From Magnetospirillum sp. 15-1 (GTDB lineage: Bacteria; Pseudomonadota; Alphaproteobacteria; Rhodospirillales; Magnetospirillaceae): a stretch of DNA of 64,000 bases. The position numbers and the translations under genes are program-made. The DNA lies in assembly GCF_900184795.1 (NCBI RefSeq), contig NZ_FXXN01000021.1, positions 1-64,000 on the forward strand, written 5' to 3'. Within the stretch, counting starts at the first letter, position 1. Each line of letters starts with the position of its first letter. The notes beneath the pieces were generated by a model. The model worked only from the letters and a program-made list of their open reading frames with translations. It searched no databases and had not been told where the DNA came from. Shown here one piece after another: positions 42,549 to 51,688 of this stretch.

Positions 42549-44151
42549 ATACACCATGCAATGGGTTGAGGATCGAAATCCCCTCAACTCCAAACAATTG
42601 CCGCAAATACCTCCGTGCTACCCATCAAGCTGTGACGTATATTCATACCTTAGTAATTCCGGACATCCTTTTCTGGAGTCATTTTTATACCCAAGACCCG
42701 GTGGGCATCTTGTTCGCATATATCGGACGCTGCAACGCCATCGTCGCGGGCATGCAAATCAGTGGGCCGAGATTTTCCCGCAAGCCCCATACCCATTGTT
42801 CAATTTACATTTTTTGCACCGCTATCCTCGCGATCCTGTGGTCCTCGTCGAGACCGAGGCGCAGGCCTGGGCAGGGACAGACAGAGAGCGAATATACAGC
42901 ACAGTTCCCGATGGTCTTGCAAATCTGGCCCTGGCCGATCTTGCGGCGTTGCGTGACCGAAATGTGGTGGTCGTCCTGGGGGTGGAAACGCTCCCATGGA
43001 GCGGAAGAATCCATCATGCCCTGCTCAATGCAAGGGTTGCCACAGCATCCTTCATTTCAGACTACAACGACACGCCCGTGTCGTTCGAGACTCTGGAAAA
43101 GACAGCGGCAGAGCTTGGAATTGATCTTCTGCTAACTCCCACCAATGACACGGCGGTGGGCGGCTCCTCCGTTGTCGTCGCCTCAGCAGGTCAAGCCCTG
43201 CTCGGCGGCAATGACCTGCGCCGGATGCTACTCGATCCGATCATCCGCGAAGGTTACCTGATCTGGCTGTACGGCGAGCCCAAGTCGGGCAAGTCGTGGA
43301 TGGCTTGGTCCATCGCCGATGCCGTCGCGACGGGGAATTCCACGCTCGCGCGGTGGAAGTCGTCGGAACCATGCGATGTGCTCCTCGTGGACGGGGAAAA
43401 TCTGCCAGATGAGCTTGCACAATCAATTCGCATGGTCATGGCTGGGGCGGGACGCGCCCCAGGCCATGCTCCCTTCGACATTATCTGCGCTCGCAGTCAA
43501 CCTGAGGGTGTGATTGATATCGCTGAGCCTATCTGGCAGGACCACATCAAAAAGGCCGCGAAGGGTAAGAAGCTTGTGATCTTCGACAACATCCAGTCCC
43601 TTACCGACAACCGGGTGAATGTGATCACCTCGCTCCGTCCTTTGTTCATGGACCTGATGAATGACCGTATCGCGGTGTTGGCTATCGACCACACAAACCG
43701 CGATGGCGACCTTCAGGGCAGCATCACCAAGGAACGGCTGGCAAATCTGAGTATTGCCATTCGCTACCCCGATGACGAGGCCAAGGAAGACGGTCGTATT
43801 CAGGTGGAGTTCCCGGTTGCCCGACGACTCTATGGCGACGATGCTAAGCCCTTTCAGCTAAAAAAGACTTTTACCAAGGATAGCTTCGTTCTCCGTGTCC
43901 TGGATGACCAAGCTCCCCCTCCACCCGTCGCATCAGAGCGAGTACGGCGGATCGCTCAAGTTGTATTTGCCAGGAACCATGCGGGCCTCACCTTCGAGGA
44001 GATCAAAGACAATTATAGCATTTCTCCCAGCACGGCTCATGATTACCACAAGGCGGCAGAAAAACTCATTGGCACTGAAAAAGCCGCCTTTGAGGCAGAA
44101 CTGGAGCGGCTAATCGCGCACCGGAAGGCAGAGGAAATCCCCACTGCATAG
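42535..44151 (+). CDS. RepA-like AAA ATPase (replication helicase type)
   Basis: A 538-residue protein. The N-terminal 200 residues are of unknown type, with a strand-rich part (RDPVVLVETEAQAWAG and RNVVVVLGVETLPW) that recalls a TOPRIM-like fold. The RecA-like ATPase has Walker A IWLYGEPKSGKSWMAWSIAD (about residue 247), CDVLLVDGENLPDE, and Walker B KKLVIFDNIQSLTDNRVNVI (about 346). The C-terminus carries a helix-turn-helix region (FEEIKDNYSISPSTAHDYHK). It resembles AAA_25/RepA ATPases that unwind plasmid or satellite origins. A strong terminator follows. Confidence 0.75.
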   Translation: MKYSKYTMQWVEDRNPLNSKQLPQIPPCYPSSCDVYSYLSNSGHPFLESFLYPRPGGHLVRIYRTLQRHRRGHANQWAEIFPQAPYPLFNLHFLHRYPRDPVVLVETEAQAWAGTDRERIYSTVPDGLANLALADLAALRDRNVVVVLGVETLPWSGRIHHALLNARVATASFISDYNDTPVSFETLEKTAAELGIDLLLTPTNDTAVGGSSVVVASAGQALLGGNDLRRMLLDPIIREGYLIWLYGEPKSGKSWMAWSIADAVATGNSTLARWKSSEPCDVLLVDGENLPDELAQSIRMVMAGAGRAPGHAPFDIICARSQPEGVIDIAEPIWQDHIKKAAKGKKLVIFDNIQSLTDNRVNVITSLRPLFMDLMNDRIAVLAIDHTNRDGDLQGSITKERLANLSIAIRYPDDEAKEDGRIQVEFPVARRLYGDDAKPFQLKKTFTKDSFVLRVLDDQAPPPPVASERVRRIAQVVFARNHAGLTFEEIKDNYSISPSTAHDYHKAAEKLIGTEKAAFEAELERLIAHRKAEEIPTA

Positions 44152-44167
44152 GCATTCGGGGGCATAG

Positions 44168-44207
44168 CGGGCCATTCGGGATGGAGAGTACCATCCCGAA
44201 TGGCCCG
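44168..44207 (+). terminator. strong hairpin terminator after the RepA-like gene
   Basis: CGGGCCATTCGGGATGG and CCATCCCGAATGGCCCG form a perfect 17-pair stem with a six-base loop, 17 bases after the stop codon, followed by TTCTGTT. The T tract is imperfect, but stem strength and position support termination. Confidence 0.75.
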
Positions 44208-44627
44208 TTCTGTTATAAATCCTTGTTTTCAATCGGAATCCGGATCGCGTTCGGATTTTCGTCATTTTCGGCCCAACGCTATTTTGGGGGGGGGGCGTGC
44301 TTGGCCCCGCCTCCGTGGACACAGGCATCATCCTTGCGCAGATCATCCTTCACCACCTTGAGAAGGGATGCGACAGCTTGTTCCGCGTCCTCATACGGTC
44401 GGCTGGCGAATTCCGGCAGCCTTGGAAATCGTCGCCAATGGGCCACCACCGATTATTCCCACTCCGAAGGACGGTGACAGCCGCCGAAATCCGCCTTCGT
44501 TCGCGGGCGACTTTGTGGGAAATCTGTGGGAAATGCGCTTAAGGGCCAAGCTAAGCGCTTGAAAATATTGGCGTAGGAAAGGGAGCTCGCGAACAACCCT
44601 CTTTCCATATCTTTCAGATAGATAGAG
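44208..44627. other. intergenic boundary between mobile module and signalling locus
   Basis: No convincing gene is present. It includes a G10 run near 44286 and, at 44514, the TGTGGGAAAT repeat described separately. A minus-strand fragment (WRRFPRLPEFASRPYEDAEQ, then AVASLLKVVKDDLRKDD) around 44320-44450 may be the remnant of a coding region. This looks like an old insertion boundary. Confidence 0.45.
44514..44532 (+). repeat. second copy of the integrase-proximal TGTGGGAAAT repeat
   Basis: TGTGGGAAATCTGTGGGAA differs by one base from the 19-mer at 13031-13049, which stands in front of the integrase. It is followed by AATGCGCTTAAGGGCC and not by an integrase gene. It could be the leftover of another integrase start or a recombination site of a related element. 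Confidence 0.5.
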
Positions 44628-47321
44628 CTATCGGGAATCCTCGTCTTCCTGAACGATCCATGCGCACACCAACGAGAAGATCGCCGTGGTCATCCCTACG
44701 CCGCCCAGATGACTGTTGCCGGCGGCGATCCATGTCATGGGCTGCCCCATCACGGGAAGCAGGCCAAGAACGTTGCCCCAGGCGATGATCCAGTGGGTCA
44801 TCACCAGGACGGCACAGCCGTGCATGACAAATGACAGGGCGGTCCAGGCGAGATCTGCGTCGCCGCGTCTGCGATGTCCGACGGCTTGAACATCATCGGC
44901 AAGGCGGAAGAGAAGCCAGATATAAAATGTCTGGAGTGCAACCAGCGTCAAGCCCGCAACGCCGCCGAACCGGTTCAGCACAAAGGCGCCGATGAAGTCG
45001 TTCTGTACCTCTGGCAGGTCCATGATAGTGCCGCCGTTGATACCAAACCAAGCGCTGGCCCCAAACAACTCACCGTCGCGGATTCGATCCAAAGAGTTGA
45101 TAACCTGATATCCCTCTTCCCGATAAGCCGCAATGTCGGCCCAGACTTGGACGCGGGTCAGCTTGGTTTCCGGCAGATGAGGGATTGTCGCCACAGATTC
45201 GGGGTTGCTGTAGAAGAATGCCAGGGTCGCGACAGCCAGAAAGGTAAATAGTATGACCCCAAGCCGTATCCCCCCCTGCCCACGAAGCGTTGCCGCCCCT
45301 GCGGCTTGCAGTCGTCCCAGAAAATCGGCAGGTGGCAGCGGGATATCCCTTGCCGGAATCGACATCAAATCTCGGACACGCCATGCCCATGTCAAAACGA
45401 ATACGAAGAGAATAACGCCAGGGGAATAATCGCCGACACTGGTGAGGACTGCAGCAATCAACCCCAAAGCTAACAGAGCGAACCAGCCAAAGCGCAGGCT
45501 GCTGCGCAGAGGGTGGTTTCTGAAGCCCGTATCCCAATCCAAACGTGCTTCGCGGATTAAAAGCGCGACTTGGCCCATGAAAACGACAAGAACAACTTTG
45601 GCCAGTTCCGCCGGCTGAATCCCGCCGACACCTTGTTCACCTCCCGCCATCACTTCCCAGAACAAAAGTCCTACGACCAAAACCACCACCCCCAACCGAG
45701 CGATCACCCACAGTAAATCGCCGCCGTGAATATGCCGAATGCGGCCATTGCTCCACTCAATGCAATCACGCCACTTTTTATTAGGTGCGGCTACCCGCTC
45801 CGCAACTCTGGCCATGTGCTGAGGGGACAGCATGCCGAGGAGAGAGACCAATCCTGCGAATATGATCATGAGTTGCGCGGCACCAATGCCGAAACCGTGC
45901 CATCGAAGGTTAAGGGCACCGGCTCCGAGTTGGCTCAAGGTGATCATGCCGGCCAGGGCCAATCCGGTCGTCAGAGTCCAAACCTGCCCCCCGCGACCGC
46001 CAAGCTTCCCCTGTGACCATAGGGCAAGGGTCGCCAACCCCCAGCCGACTATCCACAGATAGCCCATTTCAGCCAGGCCCAATTGTGTACCGAATAGTCG
46101 GCACCAAAGAATCAGCATGGGCGGCGCCAGGCCTGCGGCACTCAAGATCAATCTGCCGTCCAGCCACGGCGTGGCACGCCGTCGATGGCGCCACCACGAA
46201 AGGCCGCAGACCAGAAAACAGGCGGCGGTGAGACAGGCAAGTCCGGGCAACAGCAAGGCGCCCAGGATCGATCCATCCCGCCCCCCGGCACTCCACAAGG
46301 CAGGCTCCGCAGGGGCTCGCGAAACCAGGGCACCCGCAGGTGGAAGAGGCAGGATTCGTCCGTCCTTGATCTCATCCGGTATAGGTGAGACCGGTGCCCT
46401 TACCTCCTCCTTGTACCAGAGCTCCTGATTGAAGGACGGCTTCAGGGTCAGGGCATCCTTGGTCCAGGACACTTCGTAATGAGTGCGGCCCAGAACAATG
46501 CGCTCGACCTTGCCGGTTTCCGAATCGTCCAACGGCAGGAAAATGTCGGAAAAGGTCTGCACTGCCCCATCGGCACGACGGAATGTGATGGCGGCGGCGG
46601 GGCGACCGGGCAGTTCACGCCCCGGCGCCAGATAGAAGGCTTCGCCAAGGCGGGTGACCAAGGCGGCTTCCAGGGTCCGTTCGCCGGTCAGCGGCCAGTT
46701 CTCGGGACAGGCGAAACTGCCGCCAAAGGAGAACAGGCGGGTTTCCGCACGCTTGGCGCCGAAAATGAAGTCATGCAGCCATTGCTTGGTCGCATTGCCG
46801 CGCAATTCACGGGCGCATTTATCCTCCGTCGGCAGGCCCGGTGTCTGATCCAGGGTGCCATTGGTCCAGCCGCCGACACGCCCACTGGCAGGTTCGCTCC
46901 AGGTCAAGGCATCAGCTGTAACGGTCTCAATATGGATACGGGCGTTGCCGATATCGATCTCGTCGCCGGCCATCAGTTTCCAGCGGTCGGGAAACAACGT
47001 TTTCCAGCGTGAGGTGCGGACGTCAATCTTCTTGTCACGAGCGACGTCGGCGATCCGCCAGCTACCGCCATCACAAATGATCCTCAGATGACCGGCGGCG
47101 GCGGCCCGTTTGGTCGGACGCTGGCCCAGTTCCCACCAGCCCAGGTCAATGGGATCGGCTTGGCAGGCAATGGTGCTGCCGCCTGCCTTTTGCGTCGGCG
47201 GCGACCGCTCACCCCCGCCGATCATTTGCGTATGCATCCAGGCGCCGAAGCCTAGCAGGGCGGCTATGGTCGCCAGCCAGACGAGTTCCACCGACGAACG
47301 TTGGTGCCTCAAAATCGACAT
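44628..47321 (-). CDS. SEDS-family (FtsW/RodA) polymerase with FHA-like N-terminus
   Basis: An 897-residue protein starting MSILRHQRSSVELVWLATIA. One N-terminal membrane segment is followed by a periplasmic or cytoplasmic region with an FHA-like beta pattern (GSWRIADVARDKK, LMAGDEIDIGNARIHIETV). Membrane segments begin again at about residue 330. The SEDS core is visible: GIQPAELAKVVLVVFMGQ (about 563), EVQNDFIGAFVLNRFGGVAG (about 774, the catalytic Asp region of FtsW/RodA), and LLPVMGQPMTWIAAGNSHLG (about 860). SEDS proteins polymerise lipid II into glycan strands together with a class B PBP, here encoded two genes upstream. It is the last gene of the operon. Confidence 0.85.
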   Translation of the reverse strand: MSILRHQRSSVELVWLATIAALLGFGAWMHTQMIGGGERSPPTQKAGGSTIACQADPIDLGWWELGQRPTKRAAAAGHLRIICDGGSWRIADVARDKKIDVRTSRWKTLFPDRWKLMAGDEIDIGNARIHIETVTADALTWSEPASGRVGGWTNGTLDQTPGLPTEDKCARELRGNATKQWLHDFIFGAKRAETRLFSFGGSFACPENWPLTGERTLEAALVTRLGEAFYLAPGRELPGRPAAAITFRRADGAVQTFSDIFLPLDDSETGKVERIVLGRTHYEVSWTKDALTLKPSFNQELWYKEEVRAPVSPIPDEIKDGRILPLPPAGALVSRAPAEPALWSAGGRDGSILGALLLPGLACLTAACFLVCGLSWWRHRRRATPWLDGRLILSAAGLAPPMLILWCRLFGTQLGLAEMGYLWIVGWGLATLALWSQGKLGGRGGQVWTLTTGLALAGMITLSQLGAGALNLRWHGFGIGAAQLMIIFAGLVSLLGMLSPQHMARVAERVAAPNKKWRDCIEWSNGRIRHIHGGDLLWVIARLGVVVLVVGLLFWEVMAGGEQGVGGIQPAELAKVVLVVFMGQVALLIREARLDWDTGFRNHPLRSSLRFGWFALLALGLIAAVLTSVGDYSPGVILFVFVLTWAWRVRDLMSIPARDIPLPPADFLGRLQAAGAATLRGQGGIRLGVILFTFLAVATLAFFYSNPESVATIPHLPETKLTRVQVWADIAAYREEGYQVINSLDRIRDGELFGASAWFGINGGTIMDLPEVQNDFIGAFVLNRFGGVAGLTLVALQTFYIWLLFRLADDVQAVGHRRRGDADLAWTALSFVMHGCAVLVMTHWIIAWGNVLGLLPVMGQPMTWIAAGNSHLGGVGMTTAIFSLVCAWIVQEDEDSR

Positions 47322-47403
47322 GGCAACCCCTTGCACTCTGTCTCTCCTTGCCCGGAGAGGTGGCGTTTCCTTTGAGATAATGCAGGGTTTACGGCTTCCG
47401 TAC

Positions 47404-49140
47404 TCATGGCAAAGCCCTGGCGAGACGAAACCCGATATCGCGAAACATTTGGTCCGGAGTGCTGCGGAAACGGGAGGCTGCACGCAGTTCGCTTGGTTGC
47501 ATGCACCAAGACCCACCTCTCAACACGCACCCACTGACTTTCCGTTCTTCTCCAAGGTGCATTGAGTTGAGTGCGTTAGCATAAACATCTGGATGCATTC
47601 CATATGCGTTCTCGTCATATGCATCCTCACACCATTCCCACACGTTGCCGTGCATCTGAAACAGACCCCACGGATTGGGGGCGAAACTGTCCACCGCCAC
47701 CGTCCGCTGCCGGGACACCCCCTTCGCCCCTTTGCCGAAGGTATGATTGCCTTGGTAATTCGCCTGGCTGGTCGAGATCTCGTCCCCCCACCAGAACTCC
47801 GTCTTGCTTCCCGCACGGCAGGCATATTCCCATTCCGCTTCCGTCGGCAAACGCCAACGATGCCGGTCACTGGGGCCGAAACCGCTCTGATCGTTCAGCC
47901 AGCCGATATAACCCTGCGCATCGTCCCAACTGACATTGATCACCGGAAGACGACCACAGCCCCAGCCCATATCAGTCGGGCGTGTCACCTTCTTCGCCGC
48001 AACGTACCGGTCGTATTCTTCAAACGTCACAGCGAAACGGCCAAAGCCAAGCCAGTCGTCGATCCTTATCCCCCGAACCACAGGACGTTCATGACCATAG
48101 CCCTTACCGCTTAGGTCCCCCATATCAAAAACACCCGGAGGAATCGCGCACAACTCCGGCGCCGCGCTGCCGTCACGCAATGTCGCAGAAATGATCTGGC
48201 TGGGCGTGTAGCCGCGAGCAGAAGGCGGGGCAACAGCAGGACTCTTATTGACCACCGCACCACCATTCGCCCTGGCGGCAGCAGATTGCGCCCCAAGCCG
48301 ATCTCGCCATGCCTCAACGCTTTGCGGGCGTTTCCCGCGTTTCAGCGCCAAGGCCCAATCGAGTCCTTCACACCAGGATTGCGAAAGCCGGTCCTGACCA
48401 ACCCGACCTGCCGGGATCAGCGGGTCCGTTTCGTCGTTGCTGAGGCAATCGACCCGTTCACTGGCATTGGGAACATTCGAGCCTATGGTCAGGGTGTAGA
48501 CGGTCATGGCCAGGGCATAAAGGTCTGACCATGGGCCAACCACCCCGCCTTCCTGTTCTGGTGGGGCGAAGGGCGGCGTGCCGGCGGCGTAGCGGGTGCC
48601 CGAACCGATCTCGCGCACCAGCCCGAAATCGATCAGCACCGGCACGTTCCAGCCGTCGCGGATCATGATGTTGTCGGGCTTGATGTCCAAATGCAGCAAG
48701 CCCTTGGCATGGACGTCGGCCAGCCCCTTGAGGATGCCGTCCAGCAGCGGCCGCAATACTGCCTCGGTCAGCCGCCCACCGCCGTCCATCGCCAGATCGC
48801 CCAGCGTCCGTCCGGGGATGAATTCCATCACCAGATAGGCGGTGCCGTTGGCCTCGAGATGGCGCATGACGCGGACGACATTGGGATGGCCGGCCAGTTC
48901 GGCCAGGGCGCGGCCTTCGCGCAGGAACTTGGTCCGGCAATGGTCGAACACCGCTTCCTTGCCGGGCTTGGCCTCCACCTGCCGACCGCGATGGACGACG
49001 ATATCCGCCGGGGCCAGTTCCTTGATCACCACCTCCAGCCCCAAGGTCGGATCGACGGCCTTGTAGGTGTTGGAAAAACCGCCACCGCCGATTTCCGCGA
49101 TGATCTCGTAATCGCCCAGTCGGTCACCGTTTCTTAGCAT
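47404..49140 (-). CDS. Ser/Thr protein kinase fused to FGE/SUMF1-like domain (1)
   Basis: A 578-residue protein. The kinase domain (about 10-280) has a glycine loop (EIGGGGFSNTYKAVDP), the Lys in LEVVIKELAPAD, a catalytic loop LLHLDIKPDNIMIRDG in which HLD replaces HRD, and an intact DFG (VLIDFGLVRE). A short linker leads to a formylglycine-generating-enzyme-like domain from about residue 333 (AIPPGVFDMGDLSGKG, HRWRLPTEAEWEYACRAGSK, NVWEWCEDAY, VLRGGSWCMQPSELRAASRF). HLD at the catalytic loop may mean reduced or RD-independent activity. The FGE-like part could bind ligands or modify proteins. Its start overlaps the PBP gene end by 17 bases. Confidence 0.85.
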   Translation of the reverse strand: MLRNGDRLGDYEIIAEIGGGGFSNTYKAVDPTLGLEVVIKELAPADIVVHRGRQVEAKPGKEAVFDHCRTKFLREGRALAELAGHPNVVRVMRHLEANGTAYLVMEFIPGRTLGDLAMDGGGRLTEAVLRPLLDGILKGLADVHAKGLLHLDIKPDNIMIRDGWNVPVLIDFGLVREIGSGTRYAAGTPPFAPPEQEGGVVGPWSDLYALAMTVYTLTIGSNVPNASERVDCLSNDETDPLIPAGRVGQDRLSQSWCEGLDWALALKRGKRPQSVEAWRDRLGAQSAAARANGGAVVNKSPAVAPPSARGYTPSQIISATLRDGSAAPELCAIPPGVFDMGDLSGKGYGHERPVVRGIRIDDWLGFGRFAVTFEEYDRYVAAKKVTRPTDMGWGCGRLPVINVSWDDAQGYIGWLNDQSGFGPSDRHRWRLPTEAEWEYACRAGSKTEFWWGDEISTSQANYQGNHTFGKGAKGVSRQRTVAVDSFAPNPWGLFQMHGNVWEWCEDAYDENAYGMHPDVYANALNSMHLGEERKVSGCVLRGGSWCMQPSELRAASRFRSTPDQMFRDIGFRLARALP

Positions 49141-51688
49141 TGCTCTTCTTTCCCTGGGGGGCGGTATCAGGAAGCACGGGCTGATAATTTCGCATCAGGT
49201 TGGCGATGACCGGGGCGCAGGCTGCGGAGCCATAGTCCTCCCAATGGGTGACCATGCAGGCGAAGGCCACTTTATGCGGGCCAAATTGCTGGCCTTGGCC
49301 GTCGATCCAGCCTGCCAGCCACCCTGTATTGTACTTTTCCAGTTGTGATGGATGGTCCTTCGACGCCACATTGGCGGTACCGGTCTTGGCCCAAAGAAAT
49401 GGGGTGAGCGGGCTGTTCGCGCCAAAGAACGACTTGGCTGTGCCCTTGGCCGGGACTGCCTTCATGCCGGCCCGTAGTTCCTTGAGAACGTTCGAATCCA
49501 GTTCCAGCTTGTCGGTCATTTCCCGAAGGGGCAGATCATCGCCGTCCAGGCGGGACACGAGGCGCGGCTGGATTGGCTTGCCTTGGGCAACGGTTGCGGC
49601 CACACGGGCGACCGCCAGCGGTGTCGCCGCGACGCCCTGGCCGTAGGCGGCGAACATCAGATCGTGCGTCAACAAACGCCCCTTCACCTTGGCCGCACTC
49701 TCTGCCAACAGGGACGAGGCGACCGAGTCCGCCCGGTAGGAAATGCCATCAACAAGGGGGAGACCGGGCAGAAGGTCATCCCCTCTCGGCTGCTTTGGAT
49801 CGTCCGCTTTGTCCAGGCCGATAACCTTCAGCACTGTGGAAAAATGGGTGTGTGGTACCGCCAGCGACGCTGCCTGGGCATCGGTGAGACCGGACCGGGC
49901 TTTGTCGAACTGATACGTACTTTGACCGTCGATAAGCTCCATCATGCGGACGAACCAGATGTTGAAGGATTCTGCCATGGCCTCGCACAGCCCCAGGTGC
50001 GGTCGCGCCCTGCCCCGACTACAGGGATCGGTGCGGAACGCCTGCATCAGGGATTCAACCCGGGCACCGTTCTTATCGTTGTGATAGGCACGGCCAACAT
50101 TCAGGTCTTCTAGAAGGGAGGGGCGATAATAGCCATAATCGTCACCATATTCGGGCTTACCGTCCTTCGATTTGGCGATTTCGTATCGACGCTGGATGCC
50201 GAGAGAACTGGTCAACGCCCCTTCGGATACGCCATCGACCTGTTCCTGAACGTTTGCGCCCTGCGCGGCAGCATGGGCGATGGCCAGTCCGGAAACCATC
50301 TTGAAGGTCGATCCGGGGGTGAAGTGACGCCCGGCGCCATGCCACGCCCGAACCTGAATGGGATCGAGTTCCGGATAGACCTGCTGGAACGACAACAGAT
50401 CCCAGGAATTGGCATGCTTGGGCACCACATGTCCGTGCCGTTCGGCCACGGCCAGGATGTCGCCGGTTTCAGCGTCCATCAGGACCAGCGACGCCATTCG
50501 GCCTTCGCGTTGCGGCACTGCGGATAGAGCGGAAGTTGCCGCTTTCTGCCAGCGGGTGTCGATCGTCAGCGTCGCCTGGTGTGATTCTCCTGAAGGAAGT
50601 CCCTGGGACAGGCGCTCGATCAAGGACCCCGTGAAAGAGCGACCGGGGCCGGTGACGCGGACCAGATCAAGGTTGCGAGCGGCTTCAGTCGCCTTTCCCT
50701 CCCCATCGGTCAACTCGGTGCCATCGCCCAAGGTCAACTGAACATCAGCGGTATCGCGATGATTGTGTTTCAGGTCACGCCAGGTCAGAACGCCTTGATC
50801 AAGGCGGATACGAATGCCGCCGACACTGTCGTCCGGGACTGATGTCGGCTGGAGAGCGATCTCGATCTTATTGACGCCCTGCACCAAGGGCAGCGGTCGG
50901 ACCATGGCATAGGCGCTTGGGGCCGTATCGCTGCTGCACCACTGCTTTTTCAGGATCCGTGCCAAATCGCCGAGGATTTCGCCCCCGTTTCGGCAGGGGG
51001 CACGAAGCTTAAAATATTGATCAATGGCAAGCTTGGCGCCGTTGACCGTAACCTCTGTCGGCGTGCCGACGACCTGAACGGTCAAGTCGGACTTTCCACT
51101 GACGGTGACTTCCCTTTTTAAGTGGATAATGCCGTTGACGCTGTGGGGGGCCGCCGCCACCCAATCACCCATGCCCTCGGGAATCCCCTCGATCGGCAGA
51201 TTGACGAAGCCCAGTGACAGGGGAACGTCGTCTGTGGTCGGCAAGGCCGTTCCATGCCCCCAGGCCGACCAGGACGCACCCGTGACGTCGGGGGGGGCGT
51301 TGTCACGCACGGCCGCGAAATGGTGAACAGCATTCCACTGCGCCACTTCGGCGATCAGGGTCTGTCCGGAATTTGTGCCGTACAGACGGCGAACCAGCTT
51401 GCGGGCGTGTTCTGCATCCTCGGCTGAAGAGGAGGATTGACCATTTTTCGCCAACAATACCCGCAACAGCCCCTCATCCTCGGCCGGGAGGTCGATCCGG
51501 TAGGAGACCGGATCAAACGTCGCGAGCTTGGAATCGATCAATTGGCTGAACAGCCGCGCAGCGGATCCCGGCGGCCGCTGTTTTGGATCGTCCTGGCGCT
51601 GATGGATATGAAGCAGCGCAATGGCGACAATCAGCACCGGAAGCAGCAACAGACCGCGCCGAAGGAAGAGCAGAAGCCGTGCGGGCAC
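49124..51688 (-). CDS. penicillin-binding protein (transpeptidase)
   Basis: An 854-residue protein with one N-terminal membrane anchor (LLLFLRRGLLLLPVLIVAIA) and a large periplasmic part. The transpeptidase motifs are complete: SxxK in TPGSTFKMVSGLAIAHAA (about residue 459), SxN in AESFNIWFVRMME (about 574), and KTG in FLWAKTGTANVASKDH (about 769). The length and the single anchor fit a class B, PBP2/FtsI-like enzyme that cross-links glycan made by a SEDS partner. The first 440 residues do not show the usual pedestal sequence that I know. Translation starts at GTG directly after the FHA-gene stop. Confidence 0.85.
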   Translation of the reverse strand: MPARLLLFLRRGLLLLPVLIVAIALLHIHQRQDDPKQRPPGSAARLFSQLIDSKLATFDPVSYRIDLPAEDEGLLRVLLAKNGQSSSSAEDAEHARKLVRRLYGTNSGQTLIAEVAQWNAVHHFAAVRDNAPPDVTGASWSAWGHGTALPTTDDVPLSLGFVNLPIEGIPEGMGDWVAAAPHSVNGIIHLKREVTVSGKSDLTVQVVGTPTEVTVNGAKLAIDQYFKLRAPCRNGGEILGDLARILKKQWCSSDTAPSAYAMVRPLPLVQGVNKIEIALQPTSVPDDSVGGIRIRLDQGVLTWRDLKHNHRDTADVQLTLGDGTELTDGEGKATEAARNLDLVRVTGPGRSFTGSLIERLSQGLPSGESHQATLTIDTRWQKAATSALSAVPQREGRMASLVLMDAETGDILAVAERHGHVVPKHANSWDLLSFQQVYPELDPIQVRAWHGAGRHFTPGSTFKMVSGLAIAHAAAQGANVQEQVDGVSEGALTSSLGIQRRYEIAKSKDGKPEYGDDYGYYRPSLLEDLNVGRAYHNDKNGARVESLMQAFRTDPCSRGRARPHLGLCEAMAESFNIWFVRMMELIDGQSTYQFDKARSGLTDAQAASLAVPHTHFSTVLKVIGLDKADDPKQPRGDDLLPGLPLVDGISYRADSVASSLLAESAAKVKGRLLTHDLMFAAYGQGVAATPLAVARVAATVAQGKPIQPRLVSRLDGDDLPLREMTDKLELDSNVLKELRAGMKAVPAKGTAKSFFGANSPLTPFLWAKTGTANVASKDHPSQLEKYNTGWLAGWIDGQGQQFGPHKVAFACMVTHWEDYGSAACAPVIANLMRNYQPVLPDTAPQGKKSNAKKR

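Noticed and set aside
44628-51688. Housekeeping division or elongation genes (ftsW/ftsI or rodA/mrdA)
   Set aside because: The flanking genes are not those of the dcw or mre clusters. The SEDS protein has an FHA-like N-terminal extension, and the proteins are unusually long and divergent.
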